DNA of 64,000 nt. Origin: Tatumella ptyseos ATCC 33301. GTDB lineage: Bacteria; Pseudomonadota; Gammaproteobacteria; Enterobacterales; Enterobacteriaceae. The notes under the pieces were generated by a model. That model saw nothing but the letters and a program-made list of their open reading frames with translations, was not told the DNA's origin and ran no database searches. Positions 1-9,080 of this stretch are shown in pieces; within the stretch, counting starts at the first letter, position 1; every line of letters begins with the position of its first letter. The DNA is taken from assembly GCF_000735525.1 (NCBI RefSeq), contig NZ_JMPR01000008.1, positions 112,298 through 176,297 of the forward strand, given 5' to 3'. A program made the translations under genes and the position numbers.

Positions 1-15
1 ACCCCACCGGTGGGT

Positions 16-2127
16 TCAGGAGACGACACGGGACAACTCAATCACCCGGTCTGCACTGGCAATGGTTGAAGGGCGATGAGCAATAAAGATACGGGTGATT
101 TTTAATTCACGAATAGAGGCGTTGACCCTGGCTTCATTGTCGAGATCGAGATGGCTGGTCGCTTCATCGAGGAACAGTATGGCCGGGCGGCGGTAGAGAG
201 CCCTGGCAATCAGTAAACGCTGTTTCTGGCCTCCGGACAGGCTACCCCCCAGTTCACTGACCAGGGTTTCGTATCCCATCGGCATTTGCATTATTTCATC
301 ATGGATATGACTGCTTTGCGCACAAGAAATTATCCGGTCCGGGTCTCTCTGCTCACTAAAGCTGGAAATATTTTCGGCAATAGATCCGGCGAATAACTTA
401 TCCTCCTGCAACACACAGGCAATACAGTCACGATAATTATTCAGTCCGGCGCCGCTGATATCAATACCGTTAAAAAGTACATTCCCGGTATCAGATGACA
501 GTAATCCGCTCATCACTTTCATGAGTGTGGTTTTACCCGACCCCGAAGGCCCCGTGATCGCGACACTTTCTCCGGCGGCGACCAGGAAGCTGACACCTGA
601 AAAAACAGGCCGGCTCAGTTTGTCATACTGATACCCCAAGTCCCGCACCTGCAGGCTGGCCGCTTCGTCTGGCGGGCAAAGTCTTCTTGCAGGCTGGTAT
701 ACCTCGGTTTCCTGCAGGACAATATCGGCAATCCTGTCGTTATGTAATGCCAGCATTCTTAACTGCAACACCATATCTATCAGTGCCGAAGCGCGCTCAG
801 AAAACTGCCCGCGGTAGGCATTAAAGGCCACAAACATCCCCAGCGTCATCTGCCCGTCAATGACCATTGATGCACCCAGCCACAGGATGATCACCTGATC
901 AAGGGTGGAGATCAGCGCGTTAACGCCGCCAAATAACATATCAAGACGCGTCATCCGGATACCGGCGTTAGTCGTATCAATATTCAGGTTAAGCCAGAAT
1001 CTGGAACGTATTTCTGTTAATCCCAGCACCTTTAGTGTACTGATCCCGTAAAGCGTCTCCATAAAATGGGACCCGGCACGGGCCTCTTTGACAATGTGCT
1101 CTTCCTGGGCCTGGCGGTAGCGCTGATAAGTCGACAGACGTAATACCATATAGATCAACGTAAATCCCAGTACGACTGCAATTAACCAGCCACCGTATAA
1201 CAGCATCATCACGAATACGCCGACAGAAACAATAACATCGATAGTCCCGCTCACCAGACTACTGGTCAGGGTGGAGCGGATAGTATCCAGCGACGAAAAA
1301 CGGGACTGGATATCGCCGAGCTTACGTTTTTCAAAGTAGGCCAGCGGCAGCCGGAGTAAGTGATCCATCAGCCCGGTCTTCCATTGAATATCGATCAGTG
1401 ACTGCATGACCAGCGACGTCCAGGCCCGCAGCATACTGATAAAGGTGCGGAACAGGATAAATGTCAGCAGTCCGAGGCAGATCAGGCCCAGCAGATCATG
1501 ATCCCGGGCAATGATGACATGATCCATCACCAACTGGGTGCCCATCGGGATCAGGAGATTGACCGCTTCTACCAGTAACGATAAACAGAAGATCCGGATC
1601 AGAAAGCCCGGTAATCCGCTGATATTTTTCATCAGCGATCGCAGGTTCAGTTTTGAACGGGCTTTAACCGGAATAAACTCACTATCCGGCCAGACTTCCA
1701 GCGCCACACCGGAGAAATGGCGGGAGATTTCAGTAAGACCAACCATTCTGCGACCAAATGCCGGGTCATGGATAATAAAACGCCCCCGCTTCACCGCCAC
1801 CAGCACCACAAAGTGACTCATATCCCAGTGCAGCAGACAGGGTCTTTTGAGCTGGCAGATTTCATCAATATCCAGCGACAGAGGACGTGTTTTTAAGGAC
1901 AGTTGCCCGGCGATATGAATGATAGTGGCCAGGGTCGCGCCGTGCGACGAGATACCAAAGCGACGACGCATATTGAGCAGGTCGATGTCCATCCCGAAGT
2001 AACGACACACCATGACCAGACACGCCAGACCGCATTCAGAAGCCTCCGTTTGCAGAATGCGGGGAACCCGTCGCCAGGGCGACAGCTGGATCCGCCGGAT
2101 GATGTCATTAAAGAATTCATTATTCAT
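16..2127 (-). CDS. Microcin/bacteriocin processing and export ABC transporter (CvaB-like, peptidase C39)
   Basis: A 703-residue inner-membrane exporter that should cleave the leader of a double-glycine-type precursor and pump the mature peptide out through a type I channel. The N-terminal C39 peptidase domain shows the TEASECGLAC motif with catalytic Cys32, and His105 and Asp121 in the expected places. A block of membrane helices spans about residues 165-450. The ATPase follows, with Walker A GPSGSGKTT near 527, signature LSGGQKQR near 629 and Walker B ILFLDEAT near 648. It overlaps the upstream adaptor gene by 8 bases, so the two are probably translationally coupled. The gene is complete, ending 15 bases from the window edge. 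Length and domain order match the colicin V exporter family (about 700 residues). The peptide candidate at 3530-3751 is the obvious substrate. The substrate is inferred from proximity. Confidence 0.9.
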   Translation of the reverse strand: MNNEFFNDIIRRIQLSPWRRVPRILQTEASECGLACLVMVCRYFGMDIDLLNMRRRFGISSHGATLATIIHIAGQLSLKTRPLSLDIDEICQLKRPCLLHWDMSHFVVLVAVKRGRFIIHDPAFGRRMVGLTEISRHFSGVALEVWPDSEFIPVKARSKLNLRSLMKNISGLPGFLIRIFCLSLLVEAVNLLIPMGTQLVMDHVIIARDHDLLGLICLGLLTFILFRTFISMLRAWTSLVMQSLIDIQWKTGLMDHLLRLPLAYFEKRKLGDIQSRFSSLDTIRSTLTSSLVSGTIDVIVSVGVFVMMLLYGGWLIAVVLGFTLIYMVLRLSTYQRYRQAQEEHIVKEARAGSHFMETLYGISTLKVLGLTEIRSRFWLNLNIDTTNAGIRMTRLDMLFGGVNALISTLDQVIILWLGASMVIDGQMTLGMFVAFNAYRGQFSERASALIDMVLQLRMLALHNDRIADIVLQETEVYQPARRLCPPDEAASLQVRDLGYQYDKLSRPVFSGVSFLVAAGESVAITGPSGSGKTTLMKVMSGLLSSDTGNVLFNGIDISGAGLNNYRDCIACVLQEDKLFAGSIAENISSFSEQRDPDRIISCAQSSHIHDEIMQMPMGYETLVSELGGSLSGGQKQRLLIARALYRRPAILFLDEATSHLDLDNEARVNASIRELKITRIFIAHRPSTIASADRVIELSRVVS

Positions 2128-3427
2128 GTAAAGGCCCGCTCAGACTCCGCCTGATGTCATAATAAGGTGCCAGGATCCATTGATATAATGGCCGGCTTTC
2201 CAGGAACAACGTGGTCTCTGCTTTCATCCCGTTAGACCAGCTCATAGGTTTGCCCTGAAACCGGAAGTCTCCGCTTTCCAGTGCGACTATCGTCTTATAA
2301 TAGGATTGGGTTACCCCCTGGCTGATACCGGTCGCACTACTGCTATACATTGCCAGCTCTTTCTGGCCTGCCGGTATCTGTGAGACTGACCTGATTTTTC
2401 CCGGAAACTGCCCGAATTTTTCAAAAGGATAGGCTTCAAACCGAAGATTCACGCTATCGCCCGGAGAGACATACGGCAGGCTGCTGTCCGTTAGCCAGAG
2501 GATCAATGAAAAGTCCGGGTCTCCGGCCGGCATCACCTGCGCCAGACTGTCACCGGTTGAAACCATCTGCCCCACGGTATACACCATGTTTTCGATAGTC
2601 CCGTCTTCCGGGGCATTAATAATTAAGGTGCCACTGGCGTTAACTTCGGCCAGCTGGCGTTCAAGCTCGCTGCGCTTTAAGGCATACTCCGCTGACTGAT
2701 TATCGAAATCAGCAGATTTTGTAGCGATTTCCGTTTCCAGATTAATTATCTGCAGGCTCTCCTGGATTGCCTGAGTATTCAGGCTCTGCCATGCCGATTG
2801 CTGCTGGTAGAATAAATAGCGCTGGTTATTGAACTGTTCTTTATTAATTAATCCCCGCTTAAGATAATCATCATAATTACCCATGCTTTTTTTCATATCC
2901 TGCAGTCCACGGGTCGAACTGTCCATTAATGCCAGTGAGTCTTTATGCGCTTTTTTATATTTTTCCAGTTGTTGTTGCAGGTTTTCCCTGGCGGAGATTT
3001 TATTACGATTTATTTTTTTTATAATTTCATCAATCAGTACCAGTTGCTGCCTGATAGCTTCCACACCACGCAGACTTACGTTGCCGTTCAGCGTTGTTTT
3101 ACTGACATCAATCTCATATAACGGCTCCCCTTTCTTTACCTGTTGCCCGGTATCAAAATATTTCCCGGAAATAACACCCTGCCAGGGCGAGTAAATGGTT
3201 ATTGCCTGCTCCCGGGAGATAATTTCTCCCCCGACATTAACCCTGCGGGTATATTCACCAAATAAAAGCCCGCCGATAATGACAGAAAAAAAGAAGGCAG
3301 AAAAAAGCACCACCAGCCAGGCCGGACATGCTGAAATAAGCAGTGCCTTACCGAGCCACTGTGTTCTCAGATGACGGAGAGCCTCCTCCCTGAAAATCGA
3401 ATTTCCTTCCATGGGTTCCACTATCAC
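2120..3427 (-). CDS. HlyD-family membrane fusion protein (CvaA-like microcin export adaptor)
   Basis: A 435-residue periplasmic adaptor that links the inner-membrane ABC exporter to an outer-membrane channel, presumably TolC. It has a short cytoplasmic N-terminus, one membrane helix at about residues 30-52 and a biotinyl-lipoyl half motif near 75-110 (SPWQGVISGKYFDTGQQVKKGEP). A long Gln/Glu/Lys-rich coiled-coil hairpin covers about 125-260, the second lipoyl half lies near 270-295 (INAPEDGTI), and a beta-barrel C-terminus follows. This is the CvaA/HlyD layout. The first codon is GTG and no strong Shine-Dalgarno sequence is seen, so the internal ATG at 3412 is an alternative start. It lies between the peptide gene and the exporter on the same strand. 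A terminator-like hairpin separates it from the peptide gene, so its expression probably depends on read-through or its own promoter. Confidence 0.88.
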   Translation of the reverse strand: MIVEPMEGNSIFREEALRHLRTQWLGKALLISACPAWLVVLFSAFFFSVIIGGLLFGEYTRRVNVGGEIISREQAITIYSPWQGVISGKYFDTGQQVKKGEPLYEIDVSKTTLNGNVSLRGVEAIRQQLVLIDEIIKKINRNKISARENLQQQLEKYKKAHKDSLALMDSSTRGLQDMKKSMGNYDDYLKRGLINKEQFNNQRYLFYQQQSAWQSLNTQAIQESLQIINLETEIATKSADFDNQSAEYALKRSELERQLAEVNASGTLIINAPEDGTIENMVYTVGQMVSTGDSLAQVMPAGDPDFSLILWLTDSSLPYVSPGDSVNLRFEAYPFEKFGQFPGKIRSVSQIPAGQKELAMYSSSATGISQGVTQSYYKTIVALESGDFRFQGKPMSWSNGMKAETTLFLESRPLYQWILAPYYDIRRSLSGPLHE

Positions 3428-3484
3428 TTTTAAGCACTGACGGAGCCATCCCTTAAGAATGACCGATCCTGATAACCTGATCTG

Positions 3485-3512
3485 AAAAAAGGTGCCAGAT
3501 CTCTGGCACCTT
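3485..3512 (-). terminator. Intrinsic terminator behind the microcin gene
   Basis: On the minus strand GGTGCCAG-AGAT-CTGGCACC forms an 8-bp perfect stem followed by six U residues, 18 bases after the microcin stop codon. It would make the peptide transcript more abundant than the export genes behind it, a common arrangement in bacteriocin operons. Confidence 0.8.
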
Positions 3513-3529
3513 GGAGGGATAGTCAGTGA

Positions 3530-3751
3530 CTATTTATCGCGTAATAATTTAATCGCGGAGGTCACAAAGCTGAAGGCAGATTCGAGAGTCAGCCCCAGGT
3601 TAGTTCCAACGGCAGAAGCGTTTGCTACCGAGTTTTTCAGGCCCAGCACTTTCATTGCACCACCAAGAGTGCTACCGATATTACCCAGAGAATCTGCCAG
3701 TGCGCCCGCACCAGAAACGCATTCCACTTCAACGTGAGTTAATTCTTTCAT
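3530..3751 (-). CDS. Putative class II microcin precursor with double-glycine-type leader
   Basis: A 73-residue peptide not recognised as any named microcin. The first 15 residues, MKELTHVEVECVSGA, match the colicin V leader pattern (M-[RK]-x-L-T-x-x-E-x-x-x-V-S-G-G) except that the last glycine is alanine, a variant C39 peptidases tolerate. Cleavage there would release a 58-residue peptide of about +2 net charge. The mature part has no cysteine and is rich in Gly, Ala, Ser and Leu, with GxxxG-type spacing at residues 19-53 and an amphipathic C-terminal helix ending in KLLRDK. These features suit a membrane-inserting antibacterial peptide. The start is set by an AAGGA site 7 bases upstream. 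It lies directly before the adaptor and exporter genes. Family and export are well supported; target and activity are unknown. The only cysteine, Cys11, is in the leader. Confidence 0.8.
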   Translation of the reverse strand: MKELTHVEVECVSGAGALADSLGNIGSTLGGAMKVLGLKNSVANASAVGTNLGLTLESAFSFVTSAIKLLRDK

Positions 3752-4182
3752 AGATTATTCCTTTTTTATAAAAATCCCTAAGAGTATGAAACACGCAATG
3801 ACATACGTCCCCGTCAGTTATACACCGGTCCGTACCGTTATCATTTGCGTACAGGAAATATACCTGACGATTATTTTAATGCAATATATCCGCACACACA
3901 CATCCGGAAAGCAAAATACAGAGTCATTTTATAATTAAGAAATATACCGGGATAAAAAAAGGAAAACTGATTAAATACTGCCACAAAAAGGAAACTGACG
4001 TCATGATTATTTCACTCCCGAAGAGAATATCCGGAATTCAAAATCATACAGGGGTAAATTATCAGAGTATTTCACCCGAATGCATTCAATAAAAATGAAC
4101 GCCATGAATAATATACAAAGCCTTCACTATCACGTATCGATAGAAGAGCCTGCCGGTTTTCACCGCCAGGCCCGTCAGCGTA
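3752..4182. other. AT-rich gap upstream of the microcin gene; no clear immunity gene
   Basis: About 430 bases, clearly more AT-rich than the neighbouring genes, containing the microcin promoter region. In colicin V- and microcin N-type loci the immunity gene lies just before the precursor gene. Here only very short ORFs are visible. A 26-residue strongly hydrophobic minus-strand ORF (3924-4004, ATG with a GGAG about 11 bases upstream) is preceded by a 32-residue ORF ending at 4007. A 46-residue plus-strand ORF (3798-3938) has no convincing ribosome binding site. None is recognisable. The 26-residue peptide is the least poor immunity candidate, but it is below the usual size. Confidence 0.4.
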
Positions 4183-5421
4183 TTAACCAATCGCCCCCAG
4201 AGCATCATCCGTTCCCCGGGTACGGGGTAATAAAAACAGCGTTGCCAGAACATCGACCACATAGATCAGTGCCAGCAGAGTTATCGCCGCCGTGAAAGAC
4301 CATTCTGACGCAAGCGAGCCGATGACCAGGGGTCCCAGCCCTCCGACGGCGCGCCCGGCATTGAATAATACATTCTGCGCAGTCGCCCGGGCGGCGACCG
4401 GGAATGTATCAGAGATGAGAGCACCGTAACCACCGATCATGCCGTTCACGAACATCCCCATCACCGCACCGGCAAGCAGCATCAGCGAGGGGTCGGTAAG
4501 CCTTGCATACACCACCACCATAACCACCGCCCCTAATTGATACAGGATAAAGATTTTCCAGCGGGCAAAACGGTCGGCCAGTATTCCAAATAACCCGATA
4601 CCCAGTGTCATGCCTATAACGGTGACGGCTGTCCAGATCCCCGATTTTGTCAGCGTAAAACCAAAGTTCGCGGAAAGATAACCCGGCATCCAGATCATCA
4701 GCCCGTAATAGCCAAAATTTTGCACCGAACAAAGAATAAAAATACCTATGCTGGCTTTTGCCGTCATTCTGTCTTTAAAGAGTAATTTAAGACGAGACGT
4801 AAAGGCGAGAGGCGTAGGTTCGGCCGGCTGACGGGCAAATGCGTCAGGTTCACCTAATCCATGACGGATAACAAAAGAAAACAGTGCAGGAATAAGCCCC
4901 ACCAGGAACATTCCGCGCCAGCCGATATAAGGTAGCAATACTGGCGTCAGTACAGCGGCCATCAGTACACCTGCCTGCCAGCCAATACCCACCCATGCCG
5001 ATGCACGGTTACGTTTACTGGCAGGCCAGACTTCCGCAATCAGTGCCATACCTATCCCGAACTCCCCCCCGAGCCCGACACCGGCCAGTGTCCGGTAGAC
5101 CAGTAGATCCGGATAGCCTCTGGCGACAGCGCATAATCCGGTGAATACAGAAAACATCAGGATAGTCAGCGAAAGTATTTTGATCCGCCCGAAACGGTCA
5201 CTCAGATGACCAAAAATAATCCCTCCTATCACCGCCCCTATCAGAGTCCAGGTCACCAGAGAACCGGCCTGTGAATAATTGAGCGACAGAGAAAGACTGA
5301 TCGCCGGTAACATAAACCCGAGGATGAGCAGATCAAAACCATCCATCGCATAACCACTGATCGCCGCGAGCATTGCTTTCGCTGGCGTCACTCTTTTTTT
5401 CTTACGCACGTGTGTATCCAT
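4183..5421 (-). CDS. MFS transporter (metabolite:H+ symporter type)
   Basis: A 412-residue inner-membrane carrier with twelve predicted helices. The conserved loop between helices 2 and 3 reads GHLSDRFGRIK. Helices 4-5 carry the RTLAGVGLGGEFGIGMALIAE stretch seen in the aromatic-acid/sialate-type symporters of the major facilitator superfamily, and the Asp in helix 1 (GYAMDGFDLLILG) is typical of the same group. A basic N-terminal tail (RKKKR) precedes helix 1. The substrate cannot be told from sequence. It stands alone between the microcin locus and phoU with no catabolic gene beside it, so context does not help. Upstream are 115 bases separating it from the phoU stop. Confidence 0.8.
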   Translation of the reverse strand: MDTHVRKKKRVTPAKAMLAAISGYAMDGFDLLILGFMLPAISLSLSLNYSQAGSLVTWTLIGAVIGGIIFGHLSDRFGRIKILSLTILMFSVFTGLCAVARGYPDLLVYRTLAGVGLGGEFGIGMALIAEVWPASKRNRASAWVGIGWQAGVLMAAVLTPVLLPYIGWRGMFLVGLIPALFSFVIRHGLGEPDAFARQPAEPTPLAFTSRLKLLFKDRMTAKASIGIFILCSVQNFGYYGLMIWMPGYLSANFGFTLTKSGIWTAVTVIGMTLGIGLFGILADRFARWKIFILYQLGAVVMVVVYARLTDPSLMLLAGAVMGMFVNGMIGGYGALISDTFPVAARATAQNVLFNAGRAVGGLGPLVIGSLASEWSFTAAITLLALIYVVDVLATLFLLPRTRGTDDALGAIG

Positions 5422-5497
5422 TTTTACGGAAGGTATTCAGGTGGAGGAAGTATAAAAAGGATGGGGCAGACAAGCTATGGATAGATTAATACACCAG

Positions 5498-5525
5498 CCG
5501 CTGCTATCCGGGCGGATAGCAGCGG
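5498..5525 (-). terminator. Hairpin downstream of phoU
   Basis: A perfect 12-bp stem CCGCTGCTATCC / GGATAGCAGCGG with a 4-base loop lies 12 bases after the phoU stop. There is no U-run on either side, so it may be a 3'-end stabiliser or a Rho-assisted end of the pst operon rather than a classic intrinsic terminator. Confidence 0.55.
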
Positions 5526-5536
5526 GATAATGCCTG

Positions 5537-6262
5537 TTACTCCGGAAGGTTATCTCCGGCTAATAACTGGTCCAGCTTATCGCCACCCAGGTGGCGGAAA
5601 TCCTGACCTTTGACAAAATAAAAAATAATTTCGCAGATATTCTGACAACGATCGCCAATACGCTCGATAGCACGGGCACAGAAAAGTGCCGTCAGTACGC
5701 TAGGGATAGTCCGCGGATCTTCCATCATATAGGTCATCAGCTGGCGGATAATGCCTTCATACTCTTTATCCACCTTTTTATCTTCACGATAAATCTCGAT
5801 AGCCGCGTTCAGGTCCATACGTGTAAACGCATCCAGAACATCGTGCAGCATCTGTACCGCATGACGGCCGAGAGACTCCAGACTCACCAGCAGCGGCTGG
5901 TGGTTCTGACCGAATTTTTCAAGCGCAGTACGACTGATCTTTTCAGCCACATCCCCAATGCGCTCCAGTTCGGAGATAGTCTTAATGATAGCCATCACCA
6001 TACGTAAATCGCTGGCCGTCGGCTGACGTTTAGCAATAATCCGGACACAATGATCATCAATATCGACTTCCATCATATTCACTTTCTGGTCGTCATTAAT
6101 CACCCGCTGAGCCAGTTCACTGTCCATATTCTGCATGGCCGTGATGGCGTCGGTCAGTTGTTGCTCAACCAGCCCCCCCATAATCATGACCTGGGTCCGG
6201 ATATGCTCCAGCTCAGCATTAAACTGCCCGGAAATGTGTTTATTTAAATTCAGACTATCCAT
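5537..6262 (-). CDS. phoU: Phosphate signalling protein PhoU
   Basis: A 241-residue cytoplasmic all-helical protein that couples the Pst transporter to the PhoR/PhoB two-component system and represses the Pho regulon when phosphate is plentiful. It has the two repeated PhoU helical bundles (about residues 15-110 and 120-220). The metal-binding signatures are visible, for example [22 protein letters not shown] near 47-68 and [10 protein letters not shown] near 95 with its repeat [10 protein letters not shown] near 200. Length equals the E. coli protein. It is the last gene of pstSCAB-phoU, 71 bases after pstB, and is expected to be induced by PhoB together with the transporter. Confidence 0.97.
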   Translation of the reverse strand: MDSLNLNKHISGQFNAELEHIRTQVMIMGGLVEQQLTDAITAMQNMDSELAQRVINDDQKVNMMEVDIDDHCVRIIAKRQPTASDLRMVMAIIKTISELERIGDVAEKISRTALEKFGQNHQPLLVSLESLGRHAVQMLHDVLDAFTRMDLNAAIEIYREDKKVDKEYEGIIRQLMTYMMEDPRTIPSVLTALFCARAIERIGDRCQNICEIIFYFVKGQDFRHLGGDKLDQLLAGDNLPE

Positions 6263-6333
6263 GGTGTTCTCCAGTATCGCAATCGCTCTCTGTCATGCAG
6301 AGGGTGGCAAAGGGTCAGGGGCATGGCCGGGGC

Positions 6334-7113
6334 TCAGCCGTAGCGGCCTGTAATATAGTCTTCGGTTTGTTTCCGGGCCGGTTTGGTAAACAGCGTATCG
6401 GTATCACAGAATTCAATCAGTTCGCCCATATACATAAAGGCAGTATGGTCAGAACAACGCGCGGCCTGTTGCATATTATGAGTCACAATCACCACGGTAT
6501 AATCCCGTTTTAATTCACTGATCAGCTCTTCAATACGTCCGGTAGAAATCGGGTCGAGGGCTGAGCAGGGCTCATCAAGTAACAGAACTTCCGGACGAAT
6601 GGCGATACCGCGGGCAATACACAAACGTTGCTGCTGTCCCCCCGACAGACTATAGCCACTCTGATTCAGCTTATCTTTGGTTTCCGTCCACAGGGCCGCT
6701 TTGGTCAAAGCCCATTGCACACGTTCGTCCATTTCGGCACGGGACAACTTCTCAAATAAACGAACACCAAACGCGATATTATCGTAGATAGACATCGGGA
6801 AAGGTGTCGGCTTCTGAAAGACCATCCCGACACGGGCACGTAATAACGCGATATCCTGGCTATTTTCGAGAATATTTTCACCGTCCAGCAGGATCTGTCC
6901 TTCGGCACGCTGCTCCGGATAGAGCTGATACATTTTGTTCAGCGTACGCAGCAGCGTTGATTTGCCACAACCGGAAGGCCCGATAAATGCGGTCACTTCG
7001 TTGCGAGCAATATCCAGATTAATATTTTTCAGCGCGTGAAATTTACCGTAATGGAAGTTCAGGTCACGGACCTGAATTTTAGCTGCCGCTGCATTAATTT
7101 GTGCCATATTCAT
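6334..7113 (-). CDS. pstB: Phosphate ABC transporter ATP-binding protein PstB
   Basis: A 259-residue ATPase that powers phosphate import through PstA/PstC at the cytoplasmic face. It shows Walker [10 protein letters not shown] near residue 46, signature LSGGQQQR near 157, Walker B VLLLDEP near 177 and the switch histidine in IVTHNMQQA. The sequence is almost colinear with E. coli PstB, including [15 protein letters not shown] and the C-terminal [10 protein letters not shown]. It follows pstA by 46 bases and precedes phoU. The first six residues are less conserved than the rest, and Met3 could also be the start. Confidence 0.97.
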   Translation of the reverse strand: MNMAQINAAAAKIQVRDLNFHYGKFHALKNINLDIARNEVTAFIGPSGCGKSTLLRTLNKMYQLYPEQRAEGQILLDGENILENSQDIALLRARVGMVFQKPTPFPMSIYDNIAFGVRLFEKLSRAEMDERVQWALTKAALWTETKDKLNQSGYSLSGGQQQRLCIARGIAIRPEVLLLDEPCSALDPISTGRIEELISELKRDYTVVIVTHNMQQAARCSDHTAFMYMGELIEFCDTDTLFTKPARKQTEDYITGRYG

Positions 7114-7159
7114 GCTTCGTCTCTCTTATCCCGGCGCCGCATCCGCCACGCCGTAAAAA

Positions 7160-8047
7160 TTAGTGTTTACGCTTAGTAAAAATAACCCGTGCCAGGATGT
7201 TCAGCAGCAAGACACACAGGGTAATAATCAGCACGCCCGCCCAGGCCAGACTTTGCCATTGAGGAAAAGGACTCATCGCAAATTTATAAATGGTCACCGG
7301 CAGGTTAGCCAGTGGCTGCATCATGTCGGTGCTCCAGAACTGGTTTGACAGCGCTGTAAACAGTAAGGGCGCCGTTTCGCCGGCAATACGGGCAATCGCC
7401 AGCAATACTCCGGTCATAATGCCGGAAACGGAAGCTTTCAGCGTAATGGCCAGGATCATTCGCCACTTCGGCGTCCCCAGTGCATAAGCGGCCTCGCGCA
7501 TCGTATCCGGTACCAGCTTCATCATGTTTTCTGTGGTACGGATAACAATCGGTACCTGTAACAATGCCAGCGCCAGTACACCTGCCCAACCGGAGAAATG
7601 GTGCATCTTTGCAACAACCAGCGTATAGACAAACAACCCGATCACTATCGAAGGCGCTGATAGCAGGATATCGTTAATAAAACGGATGACCTCTGCCAGA
7701 AGTGATTTACGACCATATTCGGCCAGATAAATCCCTGCCAGAATACCCAGCGGGGTACCAATGACCGTAGCCCACAGGATAAGCAGACCACTACCGGCCA
7801 GGGCATTCGCCAGGCCGCCGCCATCAGTATTTGGCGGAGGCGTTGACTGAGTAAACAGATCCAGAGACAGTCCGCCCACCCCGCGTGAAACCGTGGTCCA
7901 GAGGATCCAGACCAGCCAGAACAGACCAAAAACCATGGTGAGCAGTGAAAAAAAGATCGCTATCTTATTTTTCAGGCTACGGCGTGACTGCATTTTACGG
8001 CGGGACGCCGCAAGCGCGGCCCGGGCGCCGGGATCCAACGTCGTCAT
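7160..8047 (-). CDS. pstA: Phosphate ABC transporter permease PstA
   Basis: A 295-residue inner-membrane permease (E. coli PstA is 296), one half of the phosphate channel. It has about six membrane helices and the EAA loop [47 protein letters not shown] near residues 182-230 that docks on PstB. Its ATG overlaps the pstC stop by four bases (ATGA), so the two permease subunits are translationally coupled. Confidence 0.97.
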   Translation of the reverse strand: MTTLDPGARAALAASRRKMQSRRSLKNKIAIFFSLLTMVFGLFWLVWILWTTVSRGVGGLSLDLFTQSTPPPNTDGGGLANALAGSGLLILWATVIGTPLGILAGIYLAEYGRKSLLAEVIRFINDILLSAPSIVIGLFVYTLVVAKMHHFSGWAGVLALALLQVPIVIRTTENMMKLVPDTMREAAYALGTPKWRMILAITLKASVSGIMTGVLLAIARIAGETAPLLFTALSNQFWSTDMMQPLANLPVTIYKFAMSPFPQWQSLAWAGVLIITLCVLLLNILARVIFTKRKH

Positions 8048-9006
8048 GAGCGGCCTCCTTCACTTTTAGCCAGGCGCAGTATCATCAGTTTGGAAATCGC
8101 CAGTACCACAAAAGTAATGAAGAACAGAATTAATCCCAGCTCCATCAATGCCGCTACGTGTAACCCGGAGGAGGCTTCCGCAAACTCATTCGCCAGCGCA
8201 GAGGTAATACTGTTGCCTGGCATATAGAGCGAGGCACTGTCCAGTTGATAGGTATTGCCGATAATAAAGGTGACGGCCATCGTTTCACCTAATGCGCGCC
8301 CCAGTCCGAGCATCACCCCCCCGATCACGCCGTTACGGGTAAAAGGCAGCACGATGTTCCAGATAACTTCCCACGTAGTACAGCCGAGTCCATAAGCAGA
8401 CTCTTTCATCATCACCGGGGTTTGCTCGAAGACATCCCGCATTACCGAGGCGATGTAAGGAATGATCATAATCGCCAGGATAACGCCGGCCGCCAGGATA
8501 CCGATACCGAACGCAGGACCTGAGAATAACTGACCAATAAAAGGGACAGAAGACAGCAGGTCGCCGACCGGCGTCTGAAAATAGTTGGCAAATAAGGGAG
8601 CGAAAACAAATAGCCCCCACATGCCGTAAACAATGCTTGGGATCGCCGCCAGCAATTCAATCGCGGTGCCCAAAGGACGGCGCAGCCAGCCCGGGGAAAG
8701 TTCTGTCAGAAACAGGGCAATACCGAAGCTGACCGGTACGGCAATCAGCAGAGCTATTATTGACGTGACCACCGTTCCGTAAATAGGTACCAGCGCACCG
8801 AACTGCTGGTTCGGGGCATCCCAGGTTTTATTCCAGAGGAAGGCAAAACCAAATTTATGGATGCTGGGCCAGGAGGAGATGATCAGGGAAACGATAATAC
8901 CGCCCAGAAGTAATAATACGACCAGCGCAGCCAGCCTGACCAGTGCGCTGAAGAGGATATCGCCTTGCTTTCCGGGGGCTTTAAATGTCGGCTTTCTTTC
9001 CGCCAT
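8044..9006 (-). CDS. pstC: Phosphate ABC transporter permease PstC
   Basis: A 320-residue inner-membrane permease that forms the phosphate channel with PstA. A cytoplasmic N-terminus is followed by six helices. The PstB-docking EAA loop ([47 protein letters not shown]) lies near residues 200-246. Length and sequence match E. coli PstC (319). It lies 75 bases after pstS. That gap holds a stable hairpin, in keeping with the much higher need for the binding protein than for the permease. Confidence 0.97.
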   Translation of the reverse strand: MAERKPTFKAPGKQGDILFSALVRLAALVVLLLLGGIIVSLIISSWPSIHKFGFAFLWNKTWDAPNQQFGALVPIYGTVVTSIIALLIAVPVSFGIALFLTELSPGWLRRPLGTAIELLAAIPSIVYGMWGLFVFAPLFANYFQTPVGDLLSSVPFIGQLFSGPAFGIGILAAGVILAIMIIPYIASVMRDVFEQTPVMMKESAYGLGCTTWEVIWNIVLPFTRNGVIGGVMLGLGRALGETMAVTFIIGNTYQLDSASLYMPGNSITSALANEFAEASSGLHVAALMELGLILFFITFVVLAISKLMILRLAKSEGGRS

Positions 9007-9031
9007 AAGAGTCTCTGCTTCACGATTAACA

Positions 9032-9049
9032 GGGCGGCATTAGCCGCCC
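9032..9049 (-). other. pstS-pstC intergenic hairpin
   Basis: GGGCGGC-TAAT-GCCGCCC forms a 7-bp all-GC stem 32 bases after the pstS stop with no U-run. It probably protects the pstS message from 3' decay or partly attenuates transcription, which would give more PstS than PstCAB. This is inferred from position and structure only. Confidence 0.55.
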
Positions 9050-9080
9050 ATGGGGTCACATGAGTTAACGGTATTCAGCC

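Noticed and set aside
3798-3938. 46-residue plus-strand ORF opposite the microcin promoter as immunity gene
   Set aside because: No convincing ribosome binding site, opposite strand to the operon, and only one short hydrophobic stretch; kept only as a remote possibility.
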